In this document: piece by piece, positions 10,647-22,244 of the stretch
How positions within the stretch are numbered: position 1 is the stretch's first letter
Layout of the letters: every line of letters starts with the position of its first letter
Source of the DNA: Buddleja alternifolia
Taxonomy: Eukaryota > Streptophyta > Magnoliopsida > Lamiales > Scrophulariaceae
Direction: 5' to 3'
Length of the DNA stretch: 64,000 bases
NCBI GenBank assembly: GCA_019426215.1
Contig: CM033395.1
Span: 255,501-319,500, forward strand
Translations under genes and position numbers: made by a program
The notes under the pieces: model-generated
The model's input: the letters and a program-made list of their open reading frames with translations, nothing else
Databases searched by the model: none
What the model was told of the DNA's origin: nothing

Positions 10647-10974
10647 TCAATTTCGAACCCAAAAACATTGAACAAAATCATTATTTATTTTAAAAGAAAA
10701 ACCCTCTTTGTCCAACACAGAAATTGAAATTAGGTTCTTAATCAATCTAGGAACATAATAAACATCCTTTAAAATAAACCTACTACTATTCTCAAGAACT
10801 AAAACAACATTTCCAAAAGTCTTCGCAGCGACATACGCTCCATTAGCCATTCTCAGGACCATGTCCCTGTCATTTAGTTCTCTGCTTCTAGACAGCGCTG
10901 CAAATATTGCAAAGGTGAGTACCACAGCCAGTGTCAAACACCCAAGAAGCATGGTTAATTGACATATTAACCTC
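10647..10974 (-). pseudogene. copia protease and pre-integrase region (element J)
   Basis: Encodes DRDMVLRMANGAYVAA and KDVYYVPRLIKNLISISVLD, typical of copia protease and the pre-integrase region. In another frame the protease active site reads SWVFDTGCGTHLCN near 10900-10950. The element is cut off at 10974/10975 by an Athila LTR scrap; its gag and 5' LTR are missing. Confidence 0.75.
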
Positions 10975-11010
10975 ACTTGCTATCCAAGCACGTTAGGTAT
11001 TAGCGTGTCA
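10975..11010 (+). mobile_element. 36-bp scrap of an Athila LTR end
   Basis: ACTTGCTATCCAAGCACGTTAGG and the following bases to GTGTCA match the end of the H-type LTR (35975-36010) almost base for base. It lies exactly between copia elements J and K and breaks both. Confidence 0.7.
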
Positions 11011-12679
11011 TATCTCTTGTATATTCAGCTTGGTTTATAAATATTCCATTAGGGAGTTGTTTAACTTGTAATCCTAAGAAGAAAGTTAATTCACCCATCA
11101 TGCTCATTTCAAACTGATCTTACATCATTTTCGAAAATTTCTCACACAATCACTTATTTGTAGAACTAAATATAATATCATCAACATAAATTTGGACTAA
11201 GAGAATATCTTCATTATGGGTAATTTTAAATAACGTTGTGTCAATGCTGCCTTTTGAAAAGCCTTTACCTATAAGGAAGATAGAGAGAGTGTCATACCAT
11301 GCTCTTGGTGCTTGTTTAAGGCCATAGAGTGCCTTATCCAATTTGTAGACCATACTTTTGCCATGGTAGTTGATGAATCCTGGAGGTTGCTCCATATAGA
11401 CTTCTTCTTGGAGTTTACCATTCAAGAATGCACTTTTCACGTCCATTTGGTACACTGTGAATTTGTTGAATGCGGAAAACGCTAGGAACATCCTAATTGC
11501 TTCAAGACGGGCTACTGGGGCATACGTCTCATCAAAATCAATACCCTCCTCTTGACAATAACCCTGAGTGACTAATCTAGCTTTGTTTCTTGTAACAACG
11601 CCATCTTCGTCCATTTTGTTCCTAAAACCCCATCTAGTCCCAATAACTCCTTGGTGAGTTGGCCTTGGTACTAGCGTCCGAACCTTACTTCTCTCAAATT
11701 GGTTAAGCTCCTCTTGCATCGCTTCTACCCAACTTGAATCAATGAGCGCTTCATCCACTTTCTTTGGTTCCATTTGAGATAGAAAACTTGCGAACATGGC
11801 CTCATTAATTGTAGCTGACCTAGTTCTAACAGGTGCTTCCATATCTCCGATTACTAGCTCTGATGGATGGTCTCTAAGCCATTTGCGGTCTAGTTGGAAC
11901 GGGTTGAGAGACTCTTGGTTATCAATCGTTTGATCCATATTTGTCTCTTGCGCAGTCCCTTCATCATTCATAGTTCCAATTTGCTCTTGATGATCATTCT
12001 CTTCATGATCATCAGCGATTCTGACTTTATCATTATTTGTAACCTCACGAGTAACTTTAGGAATGGGCACAAAGATCTCATCATCCTCATCATCACTATT
12101 ATCACCAAGACTAATTTGTGACGCTTGTTGGGTAAGATCTTCAATTCCTACAACATCAGGATTAACCTTACTCGGTTCTTGGTTAGCATCATCAAACACA
12201 ACATGAATGGATTCTTCAACCTTTGATTTGATCTTGTTTAGGATTCGAAAACTCTTTCCATTCTTGGCATAGCCTAGAAAGATTCTCTCATCCACTTTAG
12301 GATCAAAAGTCTTTAGGCTGTGGGATCCATTGTTATGAATGAAACATTTTGAACCAAATACATGAAAATATGAAATGTTAGGCTTACGTCCCTTCCACAA
12401 CTCATATGGATTCTTCTCATGTTGCTTGTTGATCATGCACCAGTTCTGAGTGTAGCAAGCGGTATTGATGGCTTCGGCCCAAAACCTTTGAGGTAGCTTA
12501 GACTCTGCAAGCATCGTCCTAGCGGCTTCTTTAAGCGTTTTGTTCCGCCGCTCAGCAACTCCATTCTTTCGAGGTGTTCTAGGAGAAAAATACTCATAAA
12601 ATATTCCAAGATCTATACAAAACTTCTCAACAAATTGGTTAGTAAATTCAGTTCCTCTATCACTTCTAATTCTCGTCAC
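11011..12679 (-). pseudogene. SIRE-type copia Pol: integrase core and reverse transcriptase (element K)
   Basis: A 509-residue ORF (11150-12679) continues with stops to 11011. Integrase core: [12 protein letters not shown] and [16 protein letters not shown] with the catalytic Glu. A variable acidic linker follows, then RT with [44 protein letters not shown] and the catalytic [10 protein letters not shown]. Past 11150, MSMMGELTFFLGLQVKQL is still readable, then the gene stops dead at 11011. The last part of RT, the RNase H and the 3' LTR are absent. One stop (about 12695) separates it from the upstream ORF, where related elements have a glutamine. Confidence 0.9.
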
Positions 12680-12697
12680 CTTTAGATCTTTTGAAGT

Positions 12698-13480
12698 TTA
12701 CAATTGACGGATTAGCGTTGTGAGCTTGACACTAGTTTCATCTTTGGTCGCTAGAAATTCTATCCATGTATAGCGAGAAAAATCATCAACTATTACTAGC
12801 GAGTAATTTTTACCACTAACACTCATGATTTGAATGGGGCCAAACAAATCTAGATGCAATAGTTCAAGAACTCTAGAAGTAGATAAACATGGTTTCTTCT
12901 TAAAAGATGATTTAACTTGTTTACCCATTTGGCATGCATCACATAAGCGATTATTTTGAAAGGAACCCTTAGGTAATCCCTCTACTAGATTTAGTGATAT
13001 TAACTGAGAGATTGCCTTAAAGTTGAGGTGAATCATTTTTCTGTGCCATAACCAACCCAATTCATTTTGACTTTTAGCAACAAAGCATTTGAGGTTGTTA
13101 TCAAATGCAGAATCCCAATCTACTAAATACACATTGTTTGTTCTTTTTCCTCTTAGTTTAGTAGACTTAGTCTTAGCGTCGTTGACATAGCAAAAGTCGC
13201 TTGACAATTTTACTTCAAAGCCTTTATCACAAAATTGACTAATGCTTAACAAATTATGCTTAAGACCCTCAAGATAATATACATCACTAATCATGATGTT
13301 CCCGCTATGCATGATACCTATACCTTTGGTTTTACCTTTGGAGTTATCACTGAATATAACTTGAGGACCATTGGTAGCTCGATAGTTGACTAGAAGATCT
13401 TTTGATCCAATCATGTGTCTTAACGATCCACTATCAATGTACCAAACTGAAGTATCGGTGTTAGCTCTAGGTACCTGCAT
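12698..13480 (-). pseudogene. SIRE-type copia Pol: protease, pre-integrase, integrase N-terminus (element K)
   Basis: 260 residues. The aspartic protease active site is VWYIDSGS; then SDVYYLEGLKHNLLSISQFC, the pre-integrase block WLWHRKMIHLNFKAI, an integrase zinc-finger end (LCDACQMGKQ) and the first catalytic Asp region (LHLDLFGPI, VIVDDFSRYTW). It is in frame with the integrase ORF downstream apart from one stop. Confidence 0.9.
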
Positions 13481-14790
13481 TTAAAGGACAATTCTAATTC
13501 TTCTTAGGTACCCATGTTGCCTTGGGTCCTTCAGTGTTAGTAATTTTGGTTTGAATTAGAACTTTAGGAACCTATATTTGCCTAGTCTTCATTGTAGGAA
13601 TACTGACCTTCTTGGGTTTTACATCGTGTTGTGTGTGCTTTTTGGGTGTATAATAATATCCTCGATTATAATAGTAGTCATAATCATAATCATCATAGTA
13701 TCGATAATATGATCTTGACTGTCATGGATATTGACGCTGATATTTGCTTGGCGCTGGCTTGGGTTGCATTTTTGGTGCTGGATGCTTAGCTCTTGATTCA
13801 CAGTGGTTAGGTTTATCCTTAGCCTTTTGAGCGTTTGGATGAACCTTTCTTTGTGAATCATTTGCTTTAGCCTTACCTTTGCCTGAGTCAGCTTTGGCTC
13901 TCTCATTTAGACTCGTATCATTGTCTCTAGGTTCATTTAGCATTTGGCTTTGTGAACTTTTCTCAACAAAGGTATCACCCTTTCCTTTGTTGTTCGCCGT
14001 AACATTAGATTTGTTAGGTTGTTTACCGAATTTATTGTATCCTAAACCGGTCTTTTCACCATATAATCTTGTTACCTCAGTCACATTATCTAGCTTTCTT
14101 GAAGCTTTTGATAATGATGAGGCGAACTGCTCTGATTTGGCAAGTCTAGCGATTAGATCAGCTTCTCTCTTGCCTATTATCAAGATCGCTTTTTAATTGA
14201 ATAATCTCACTCTCAAGTGATTGGTTCTTCTCAATGCATTGTTGCTGAACTTTCAACTTTGCTTTGAGCGTTACTTTGTCTCTTGTGAGTGATGAGATAA
14301 TAGCGAGATCGTTTTGATATATTTTGGCGGCCTCTTGACAATCTTTATAATATTCATTAACTTTGTCAAGTAATTCATCATAAGAAAGAGGATGAGATAA
14401 TTCATTGGTTACCTCTGGAAGCGATTCGTCAGATGCTTCATCATCTCTTGCCATGAGACAAATCAATGCTGAGTCGCTTGTAGGCTCATCATCACTGTTT
14501 TTATTTGATCATTCCAAATCCTCTTCAGGTGCGGAGAATGGTTCAGATTCCGCTAGCGAGCCTTGTTGGCGAAGGTTGCTCTTGAATTGGTTTCTATCTG
14601 CATAGTCTTGCCTTGTGGGCTTAGACACATTTGGATAAGGGCAATTTACCTAGTAGTGCCCTGGTTTCCTGCAATTATAACATAAATTAGTTTTCATTTT
14701 CTGTTCAGTGGATAATCGCTTTGATCCAACTGGCGGTGAGAGATTTTGAGTAGGAGTTGTAGGCGCTTGGTAAGGAACTGGTGCTAAAGA
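13481..14790 (-). pseudogene. SIRE-type Gag C-terminal half (zinc knuckle, coiled coil, basic linker; element K)
   Basis: On the minus strand, in order: a zinc knuckle of CCHC type at about 14640-14690 (CYNCRKPGHY, stop, VNC), an acidic segment, a heptad-rich coiled coil in 14158-14466 (LKAKLKVQQQCIEKNQ), and a Lys/Pro/Gln-rich linker in 13619-14183 leading to the protease. Gag packages the element RNA. Frameshifts and stops break it into four ORFs. The large coiled-coil Gag supports a SIRE/Maximus assignment. Confidence 0.8.
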
Positions 14791-15691
14791 TTAAGGTGTA
14801 GAATATACTGGCGCTTGATATTGAGGCGCTGGTGTCGGGGGAGGAGTTTGAAATGAAGTTTGTCCAAGAGGATTTCTCATTTCATATCTTAGAAATTTCT
14901 TGAATTTCTTGACCAATAAAGCTATTTCTTTTTCTTCATTTGATTCCGTTGATTTCACTTCGCTAACCGCTTTACCCTTACTTTTTATAGTAGCGATTAA
15001 AAGCTCCTGATTCAGTCGATGTGTCGCTGACTTCACCCAATTCGAATTCAAATGCCTTTAACTCTGGAAACACATGTTCTGGAGTAAGACTCTCCAAGGT
15101 CTGTGATTCTCTCATAGAAACAGTCTTAATCAAGTATTTACTTGGAAGACTTTTGAAAATCTTATTGACCATTTCCTTGTTGGTCAATTCCTTATCTAGT
15201 GATGCTAACTCGGTAATGAGCAAAGTAAATCTTGTGTCTAATTGTTCTAGCATCTCATTGGGCTGAATTTTGAAATGCTCGAATCTTTGCATGGCTATGG
15301 AGAGCTTATTCTCCTTCATTTGTGCCGATCCTTCACACACTATAGCCAACTAATTATCCCATATTTCTTTGGAAGTCTTACATTGCTTGATCTTGTTGAA
15401 CAATGCATCATTGTCTCCTAACACTGAGTAAAGTGCACTTCGTCCAACATTATCTAGATTTGCTCTTTTCCGATCATCAGGCGTACATTCTAACTTAGGT
15501 TTCTTTACATAACCATCTGGAGTGGCCTCGGTTGCTCCAGGGGCTCGAGTTACAACTTTCATAATCTGAATGGGGCCATCTGTAATCACATCAAACATTT
15601 CATTATCGCAAGAGCATAAATAAGCGAATGCTTTAAGTTTCCAAGAATCATAGTTTGATTCTACCAACTTAGGCATTTTGTTAAAAGCCAT
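14791..15691 (-). pseudogene. SIRE-type Gag N-terminal half (element K)
   Basis: Starts MAFNKMPKLVESNYDSWKLK, a copia Gag N-terminus, and continues through KQCKTSKEIWDN to an in-frame TAG at 15350-15352. The same frame then resumes (LAIVCEGSAQMKENKLSIAM) to 14978. A frameshift leads into the 14791-15051 piece, which ends in a Pro/Gln-rich stretch. The single TAG stands where a glutamine codon is likely. Confidence 0.85.
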
Positions 15692-15798
15692 AATGAGATG
15701 TTTTTAAGGGTAACTTTAAAGCGACTAAGTTTTTTTTTTTTTAAAATGGAACTGAACAAGCAGTTACATTCGGAAACGCTTAGGTTTCTAATTCAACC

Positions 15799-15810
15799 GC
15801 TCTGATACCA
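15799..15810 (-). promoter_or_regulatory. Primer-binding site of element K (tRNA-Met type)
   Basis: Minus-strand TGGTATCAGAGC is the classic copia site complementary to the initiator tRNA-Met 3' end. It is two bases from the LTR edge at 15813 and about 110 bases upstream of the gag start. Confidence 0.9.
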
Positions 15811-15812
15811 CT

Positions 15813-16166
15813 TGGTGATCCCAAGTGGCATACGAAAGGATCTAGAAGGGGGGGTTGAATAGACCCTGAAGCCTTTTTCGACTTCAAAAATTTCGTATCA
15901 CTTTTAAAGATTTGAACGTTTTAGTAAAGATAACTTAGACTTTGTGATTTTAGCAATTTACCAAAGTAGGGTAACGCTTAGATTGCTTAATCAGGGTTAG
16001 CACAGCGGAAAAGGTTTTTAGCGTTTAATTGGTTAATTAATCGCTTTGCAATTTTACTTGTCTTTTTTTAGAAAGAATGATGTAATATGAAAATAAGACA
16101 ATAAAGTATAAATGACACAAGGTATATAAGGTTCACTGGGTGATGTAATCCCAGTTACGTCCTTCT
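15813..16166 (-). mobile_element. 5' LTR of SIRE-type element K, truncated
   Basis: Only the LTR end next to the primer-binding site remains. On the minus strand it ends CTTGGGATCACCA, like the solo SIRE LTR at 25558 (CTTGGGAGCAACA). The body includes the shared block around 16130-16166 (GGTTCACTGGGTGATGTAAT). At about 16167 it gives way to block X instead of continuing for the further ~1.4 kb expected from the solo copy. Confidence 0.75.
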
Positions 16167-18210
16167 TGTTCTTTTTCAATCATATCCCCGGTGTTAGTGC
16201 TCCAAACATCGCACCTCTAAGATGTATCCACACCTCGTTCAAGTCACCACCTACTTCGTTATTGGTGGTAGCCAACGAAATAGATCTAAGTCTAAATCCT
16301 AGGCTTGATTATGTGAAGGGATGGAATATGTGAATCGTTGAGTTCAACACATAAACAAAACGATGTCGTATTGGAACAAGGTAGGGGCAATTTTTGCTCA
16401 AGGATGACAAGAAAAATAAACTCTTCTTTTTCCAGCTAGGGTTCGAATTTTACACTCATAGGAGGCTTAGGATTCAAACGCTAGCTGGAAAAAGAAGAGA
16501 GTATTTTTCTTGTCATCCTTGAGCAAAAATCGAACCCTACCTTGTTCCAATACGACATCGTTTTGTTCATGTGTTGAACTCAACGATTCACATATTTCAT
16601 CCCTTCACATAATCAAGCCTAGGTTTTAGACTTAGATCTATATAGAATAGGAGTCCTAGAATCCTAATCCAATTGCAAGACTTGGAGAAGAAGAAAACCC
16701 TTTTCCTCCTCACCAAGAATTCGAACCCCTTCATCTTTGGGCACAAAAAAACGGCCATCATCCTTTTATTGGAGTCCAAGAATTAATTCTTGACTCCATA
16801 ATTTATTATGGGCTAAATCTATCAATTAAATATTCTCATATAATTAAAACACGTTTAATTATATATATTACTTATTCAAATTGGCTTATTTATTTAACTT
16901 GGGCCAAGCCCAACAAAATAAAATACTTGGACTCTACTAGGTCCATTAATTTAATTAATTCAACAAGATTAATTAAAATAGTCGAATTAATGGAATCGCC
17001 TCAATTAATTCATATCCCTTATTAGGAAAGGACTAGACTTTCCTAATTTTCTCAATTTCTTCAAATTGATTAATCACTTCATTTAAGCAGTGACTCTCAC
17101 TAGTTAAGTGTGTGACCCCTTAGGCACGTCTACTATCTAGTGGTAAGTACACTTTCCCAAAGTGCTAGTGTGCTTTCCTAAAATAGGAAGTATGAGATTA
17201 AATCATTCCTTTGATTTAATCAAGCCTCGAATTAATCACCATATTAATTCTCGGCATTTACAAATCGTGGTTACTGTCTAGCAACGGGTCACGAAGGCCT
17301 AGACAAAGACGAATATAAAGATACGCCTTTCGTGATCTTGATCCTTGTATAAGTAAGATCCCTTCATCTAATCTCCCGATTGAATCTAGAGCAGTGGCTA
17401 AGGTCGAAGCTCTATTAATTCAATAACTATGTTTCCCAAATATGGTGAGATCGACTTTCGACTATCTAAACGAGAAAACCCTACGCCTCTTTAGATATCA
17501 TACTTCGGCGGAAGATTCCTAAAGTCGATTCACTATGTAAACATAGGAGATTCACTAACTAGACTAATGTCAAAGATAGATCCCATCTTGATTCTCACGT
17601 GCCTTCATACACAATCCGCCCATGTCTGATTTTTGCCCATTTGTGATTATCTAAGTAATCATGTAACAAACAAAGACATGTTCGATTGTGTATAAGACAT
17701 CCAATGGAACCTTAGGTTCTAAGGATTACTCTTATACTACAAGACCACTGAAAGTTCCAGATTCGACTAGGATTCCATTTAATGGAACTTCCATGGGGTT
17801 GTTCAGTATACTTATTCCCACAATAGGAACCCTCATACATGCATAGGCTTTCACCGTGCCAATATCTATGGACCGAGATACACTCTATTAAGAGTATGCA
17901 TCATATAAACAGGTCTTTTGGGTCTCATCGATATCCCTTCATCTCGACGAGCCCATTCACGGCTTGGAACATATGTTTAAGGATCACAATCTTGGAGACA
18001 TATTCCATCATTGCCATTCCCGATGCGCAATGATGTCCCATAGCTATGTGTGATCCTTTGGGACTTTATTCTAAGCTAAGACTAAGCTATATACACAAAT
18101 AAAGAATGCCAAAAGATTAACTTTATTTATATGAAAAAATATCGTTCAGCTAGAGTTATTATTACACAGAATGGCACCCAAAATTGGTGCGCCGGGCATA
18201 AACTCTAACA
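16167..18210 (-). mobile_element. LTR-like block X (copia type)
   Basis: 2044 bp with no coding frame. On the minus strand it starts TGTTAGAGTTTATGCCCGGCG and can be closed with CA at 16167, as an LTR would be. Its start resembles the LTR of copia element J. No matching target duplication flanks it (CTTCT on the left, GTGGA on the right). A long palindrome occupies 16281-16640. Assignment as an LTR is inferred from its ends and lack of genes. Confidence 0.45.
16281..16640. repeat. Near-perfect palindrome with 160-bp arms
   Basis: The left arm 16281-16439 is the reverse complement of 16481-16640 with only a few mismatches and small gaps. A 41-base unpaired centre (16440-16480) separates them. 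Landmarks: AGATCTAAGTCTAAA on the left against TTTTAGACTTAGATCT on the right, and CCAGCTAG against CTAGCTGG next to the loop. A transcript through it would form a long hairpin. Confidence 0.9.
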
Positions 18211-19526
18211 GTGGATACCGAGTCGTTGATAGAATTCTAGGTAAGTCTGTCAAAGATGCAGTTGAAGATCAGCATCTGAAGTCAAGTGAAGATGAAGATT
18301 GACTTAAACGTCTGTCAAACGCTAAGGACATTTTAAGAGTATACTTCAACGATTAAGCTTCCAAGCGATTGAGAGATCAGATTCACCTAAAATAAATTCC
18401 AAAGTCATGAAGGACTTAAATGCAATCATCAACAGGCATTTATTTCCAATGGAAAATAAATTCAAATGCATTAAATGACTAATAAGAGCATTAAATGTGA
18501 TAAGGACGAGTTGCATACGGACAAGCCATCTTTGACTAGACTGTCAGTGCTCAAAGTCTGCAACATCCAATTGGTGGAGCAGATATTCAGGAATGTCAGA
18601 AAAAGGACTATTCATTTGCTGCGTGAAAGACAAGCGCAATCCCAAGAAATCTCTATAAATAGTACCCTTCAGCAAATCCTAAATATACACACATACACAA
18701 GAAAATAAGTCAAAACTCTGCTGAAATACTTACAAGAAAAGCTTACAAACTCCATAGCCAAAATTCTCCAAGCTTTTCATACATTTCAAACACAGTCACC
18801 GATATCTCAAACATCTTCCTTAGAAGAACCTCTCATTATTATTGGGATATCCAAAGTTGTTTGAACTTACAAAAATCAAACAAACCCTTGTGACAAACCC
18901 CTTCAACCTCGTTCATCTGTGTGAGAAAGTTGTTGTTTCCTTTAAGCGATATTTCTGAGTGAGAGAACCTTGTTGAAGAGATCTCAAGTGGAGCTGAAGT
19001 CTGTATGATCAAGGAGCTCAAGAGCATCTTCGCTTTCATTCATCATTTGTAGAAGTCGTCTATGTGAAGACTTCGATTATCATCTAGTGAGTTTTCTCCG
19101 ACTGAAAAGGAGAAGAAGGACGTAGCTGAGATTACATCACCCTGTGAACCTTTCATATCTTATGTCATTTACATTATTATTTTATTGTCGTCTGCATTAT
19201 ATCTTTAAAAGGCTTTAAAAACAGTTAAACGACTAATTGGTAAAACTGAATGCCAAGCATCAAAATCTATTCTGTTGTGCTAACCCTGATTAAGCGATCT
19301 AAGCGTTACCCTACTTTGGTAGCCGCTAAAATCACTAAGTCTAAGTTATCTTATCTCTAGCGTTTGATCTAGCGCTCTGCTTACCAAACGTTCAAAATAT
19401 TTTCTGCTTACCAAACGTTCAAAATATTTTAAGTCATATGAATTTTTTGAAGTCGAAGAAAATTTCAGAGTCTATTCAACCCCGCTCCCCCTTCTAGACC
19501 CTTTCGTATGCCACTTGAGACCACCA
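18211..19526 (+). mobile_element. SIRE-type LTR, 5'-truncated, plus strand
   Basis: Matches the solo SIRE LTR (25558-33091) in the opposite orientation. It begins at GATACCGAGTCG (about 130 bases into a full LTR), runs through TATA-like CTATAAATAGTACCC near 18653, the block GATTACATCACCCTGTGAACC near 19130, and ends CTTGAGACCACCA at 19526. No primer-binding site follows. It is inverted relative to the LTR of K at 15813. Confidence 0.8.
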
Positions 19527-20062
19527 TCAGCAAAGCACAAAATTAGAACATTGAGCTAAAACGTATTCCGCTGTTAAGACAGTAGAAGCATTTCAGTCTC
19601 AGCATTAAACCGATCAACATTCGAACGTTAGACCTTCTAGAAGACTAATTCAAAAAATGGATAAATTTTTTGTGGAATTAAATTTTGTCCAAAAAGTTAA
19701 TATAGCTCGAGCCGGCCGGCCGACTGCGGCGGTGCGCGTGGCTAACCAAGACAAGCCTAGGTCCTCTCCCTTCTATGAAATTGTGGTGACCCAAAGGGGC
19801 AACCCTTTGTCTCAAGGTAATTGTACATAAACCAATTACAACTTTGATCCATTTCCTATGTGGGATAACCCACTTCAAACACCCAACTTTGACACTTAAT
19901 TTTTCATTCGTTTTAAATTCGATTTGAGAAATTCGAAGTGCTAAGCTCATCTATTCAGAACGTACATTAATATTATCCAATAATATTTTGTGCCCCAAAT
20001 ACTTACGGTGTTTGAATTTCTAATGAAAAAGTCGTGTAAACACACTTTTCATATTCAATTAT
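19527..20062. other. Unassigned sequence
   Basis: No recognisable gene. A short GC-rich patch (GCCGGCCGGCCGAC near 19710) and a long non-descript antisense ORF (19678-19950) are present. The look is that of an old repeat, but I cannot classify it. Confidence 0.4.
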
Positions 20063-20464
20063 CACTACAAGAAAATTGAGTATTGGCAATGAAAATATAT
20101 ACTATGGCTTAAAACCGTGGTCTATAGCCGTCTAAGTTCACGGCTAACTTGGTCGTGGTAGATGTTTCATATAACCACGCTAAAGTTAGCCGTGGTGAAA
20201 AAGAATGCTAGCTATTTTAAGCTCCAATTAGTCGTGGTGAAAAAAATGTTAACCTAACTATTTTTTGCAATGGCTAAAAGCCATGGTCTTTACAATGAAC
20301 AAAATATTGACCATGACTATAAGCCATGGTAAATGTTTTGGCCATGCTTGCAAATACCATAGCCAAAGCCCTAGCAAAGCCATGGTCAATTGATTTTAAT
20401 CATGACAAAGGAATTTTTCACCATGGCATATTGATATGGGCAATAATCATTTTTTTTTGTAGTG
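20063..20464. mobile_element. Non-autonomous CACTA-type transposon
   Basis: Starts CACTACAAGAAAA and ends TTTTTTTTGTAGTG, the terminal inverted repeats of the En/Spm (CACTA) superfamily. It is flanked by the 3-bp duplication TAT (20060-20062, 20465-20467), the size this superfamily makes. At 402 bp it is far too short for a transposase. The interior is dense in variants of GCCGTGGT, GCCATGGT and ACCATGGC in both orientations, like subterminal transposase-binding repeats. Confidence 0.9.
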
Positions 20465-20791
20465 TATCCAACAATTATTTATCTTTTAAACGTAATTCAA
20501 AGCACTGGAACTCTTTGTTGATATTCAATGAGACAAAATCAAGAAAAAACTATTTTAGATAGTTAAATTATCAAAATAAAGTAGGTAAATAGTAAACTAT
20601 GTAAAACATGTCGAAGTTATTTCTGTGTTTAATTATATTAGAATTTACTTCCTTATGTAGCTTGTATGGGTGTAATTTTTTATTGTTGTAAAATGTAAAA
20701 GACAATTTGTATGTTCATACTCTTCTAAAGTATACAATATATGTTACTTTTTGTTGCAGAGACACTATCAATATTCTTTCAACTAAAATAT
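20465..20791. other. AT-rich spacer
   Basis: AT-rich sequence between the CACTA-type and Mutator-like elements. I see no gene, repeat boundary or regulatory feature in it. Confidence 0.5.
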
Positions 20792-20800
20792 AAAACAAAA

Positions 20801-21546
20801 TAGAAAATAGCAGATAACCCCCCAAACTATTAAGTGATGTGCATTTTGCCCCCCAAATAATTAAAAGTTGCACTCAACACCCTAAACTATCATAAATGTG
20901 CACTTAGCCCCCTCGGTCAGCTTCGGGCAGCACACAGGGGACAAAGTGCTACAAACTGCATAGATGAGGGGGCAAAGCGCACATCACCTCATAGGTGAGG
21001 GGACAAAGTGGACATCACCAGATTTTTTTTATTTATTTTGATATTTTTTGTCATTTTTTTTATTTATTTTCGTGCTTTCGGATTTTTGAATTGTCTTTTT
21101 TGTTTTTAGAAAATTATGAATATTTGAATTTATACTTCTTTTCATTGTTTTCTTATTTATTTTCATGTTTTATTTTTGTTTTTCTTATTTTCATATTTGA
21201 AAATTATTTATTTCAAACCTAAAAATAATATTTCAAGAAAAATTCAAATAAATCCCAATATGCATTATTTAAATTGAACGATGAATGGGTAAACATTTTC
21301 CCGAAGCTAACCGAGGGGGGTTAAATTAATATTAAGAATATTTGAATTAAAAAAAAGAAGAGAAAATAACAGATACCCCCCAACCTATGAGGTGATGTGT
21401 GCTTTGCCCCCTGTGTGCTGTCCGAAGCTGACCGAGGGAGCAAAGTGCACATATATGATAGTTTAGGGTGTTGAGTGCAACTTTTAATAGTTTGGAGGGC
21501 AAAGCGCACATCACCTCATAGTTTGGGGGGTATCTGCTATTTTCTC
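20801..21546. mobile_element. Mutator-like foldback element 1 (non-autonomous)
   Basis: Long terminal inverted repeats of about 190-200 bp (left about 20801-21000, right about 21345-21546) enclose an AT-rich, non-coding centre of about 350 bp. The ends read AGAAAATAGCAGATA and TATCTGCTATTTTCT. The 9-bp direct repeat AAAACAAAA flanks it (20792-20800, 21547-21555), the duplication size of Mutator-like elements, though this repeat is low-complexity. Internal blocks rich in CCCCC and CTCGGTCAGCTTCGG pair between the arms. Confidence 0.8.
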
Positions 21547-21555
21547 AAAACAAAA

Positions 21556-22212
21556 CATTGAATACTGTGTAAACTTAGTTGCTTATTCTTAGTGACAATG
21601 AAAAAAAACATTATATTAGAAAAAAATAAAGAATGACAAAAATATATTTGATATCAAAATAGAAAAAAGAAACTTAGGAAGCGTAATAGAGAGACGCTCC
21701 CGTTCTTAAGTTGTGAGAGCGAACTCGGAGCCCTAAACCGCTATCCTTGTTTGGAGAATTATATAATCTAGATTTCAGCTCGTCAACAAAAATTTGAGAA
21801 TTGCAAATAGAAGTTGAGGGAGCTGTTTGAAGAAATAGAATTTGATGGAGTTACGAAGATAAATTTTACAGCTTTTGTAGAGCAGGTGGTTTTAGTTTCA
21901 CAATAGAAATGCATAATTTAGTTCTTGCTTGCTATTCAACTACCTAGAGCATGAGGGTACGTTATGGAGTATACCTTTGGTAAACCTCCCTAATGAACCT
22001 ATCTAAATAAAAATAGTATATAGGGTTAAATTCACTTTGCCCCTGGTAGTAGTGTGGTGTATGTATCACCTACCGCATCTACTAATTAAAACTTCAAATA
22101 CCCCCTAAACATTATTTATGAACCGAAGTGTCCTTGAATTATAAAAGGAAAAGTTAACCCTGCCCATATGACAATTTATATGTTTTTTTGATAGATTTGA
22201 CAATTTATATAG

Positions 22213-22213
<1 letters not shown>
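21556..22213. other. Unassigned sequence
   Basis: Mixed AT-rich sequence without a supported gene. A 30-codon open stretch near 21805-21895 is too short to interpret. Confidence 0.4.

Positions 22214-22244
<31 letters not shown>

Noticed and set aside
21805..21895. About 30 open codons with an acidic, EF-hand-like look
   Set aside because: Too short, no start or partner exon, and no conserved loop residues that I can verify.
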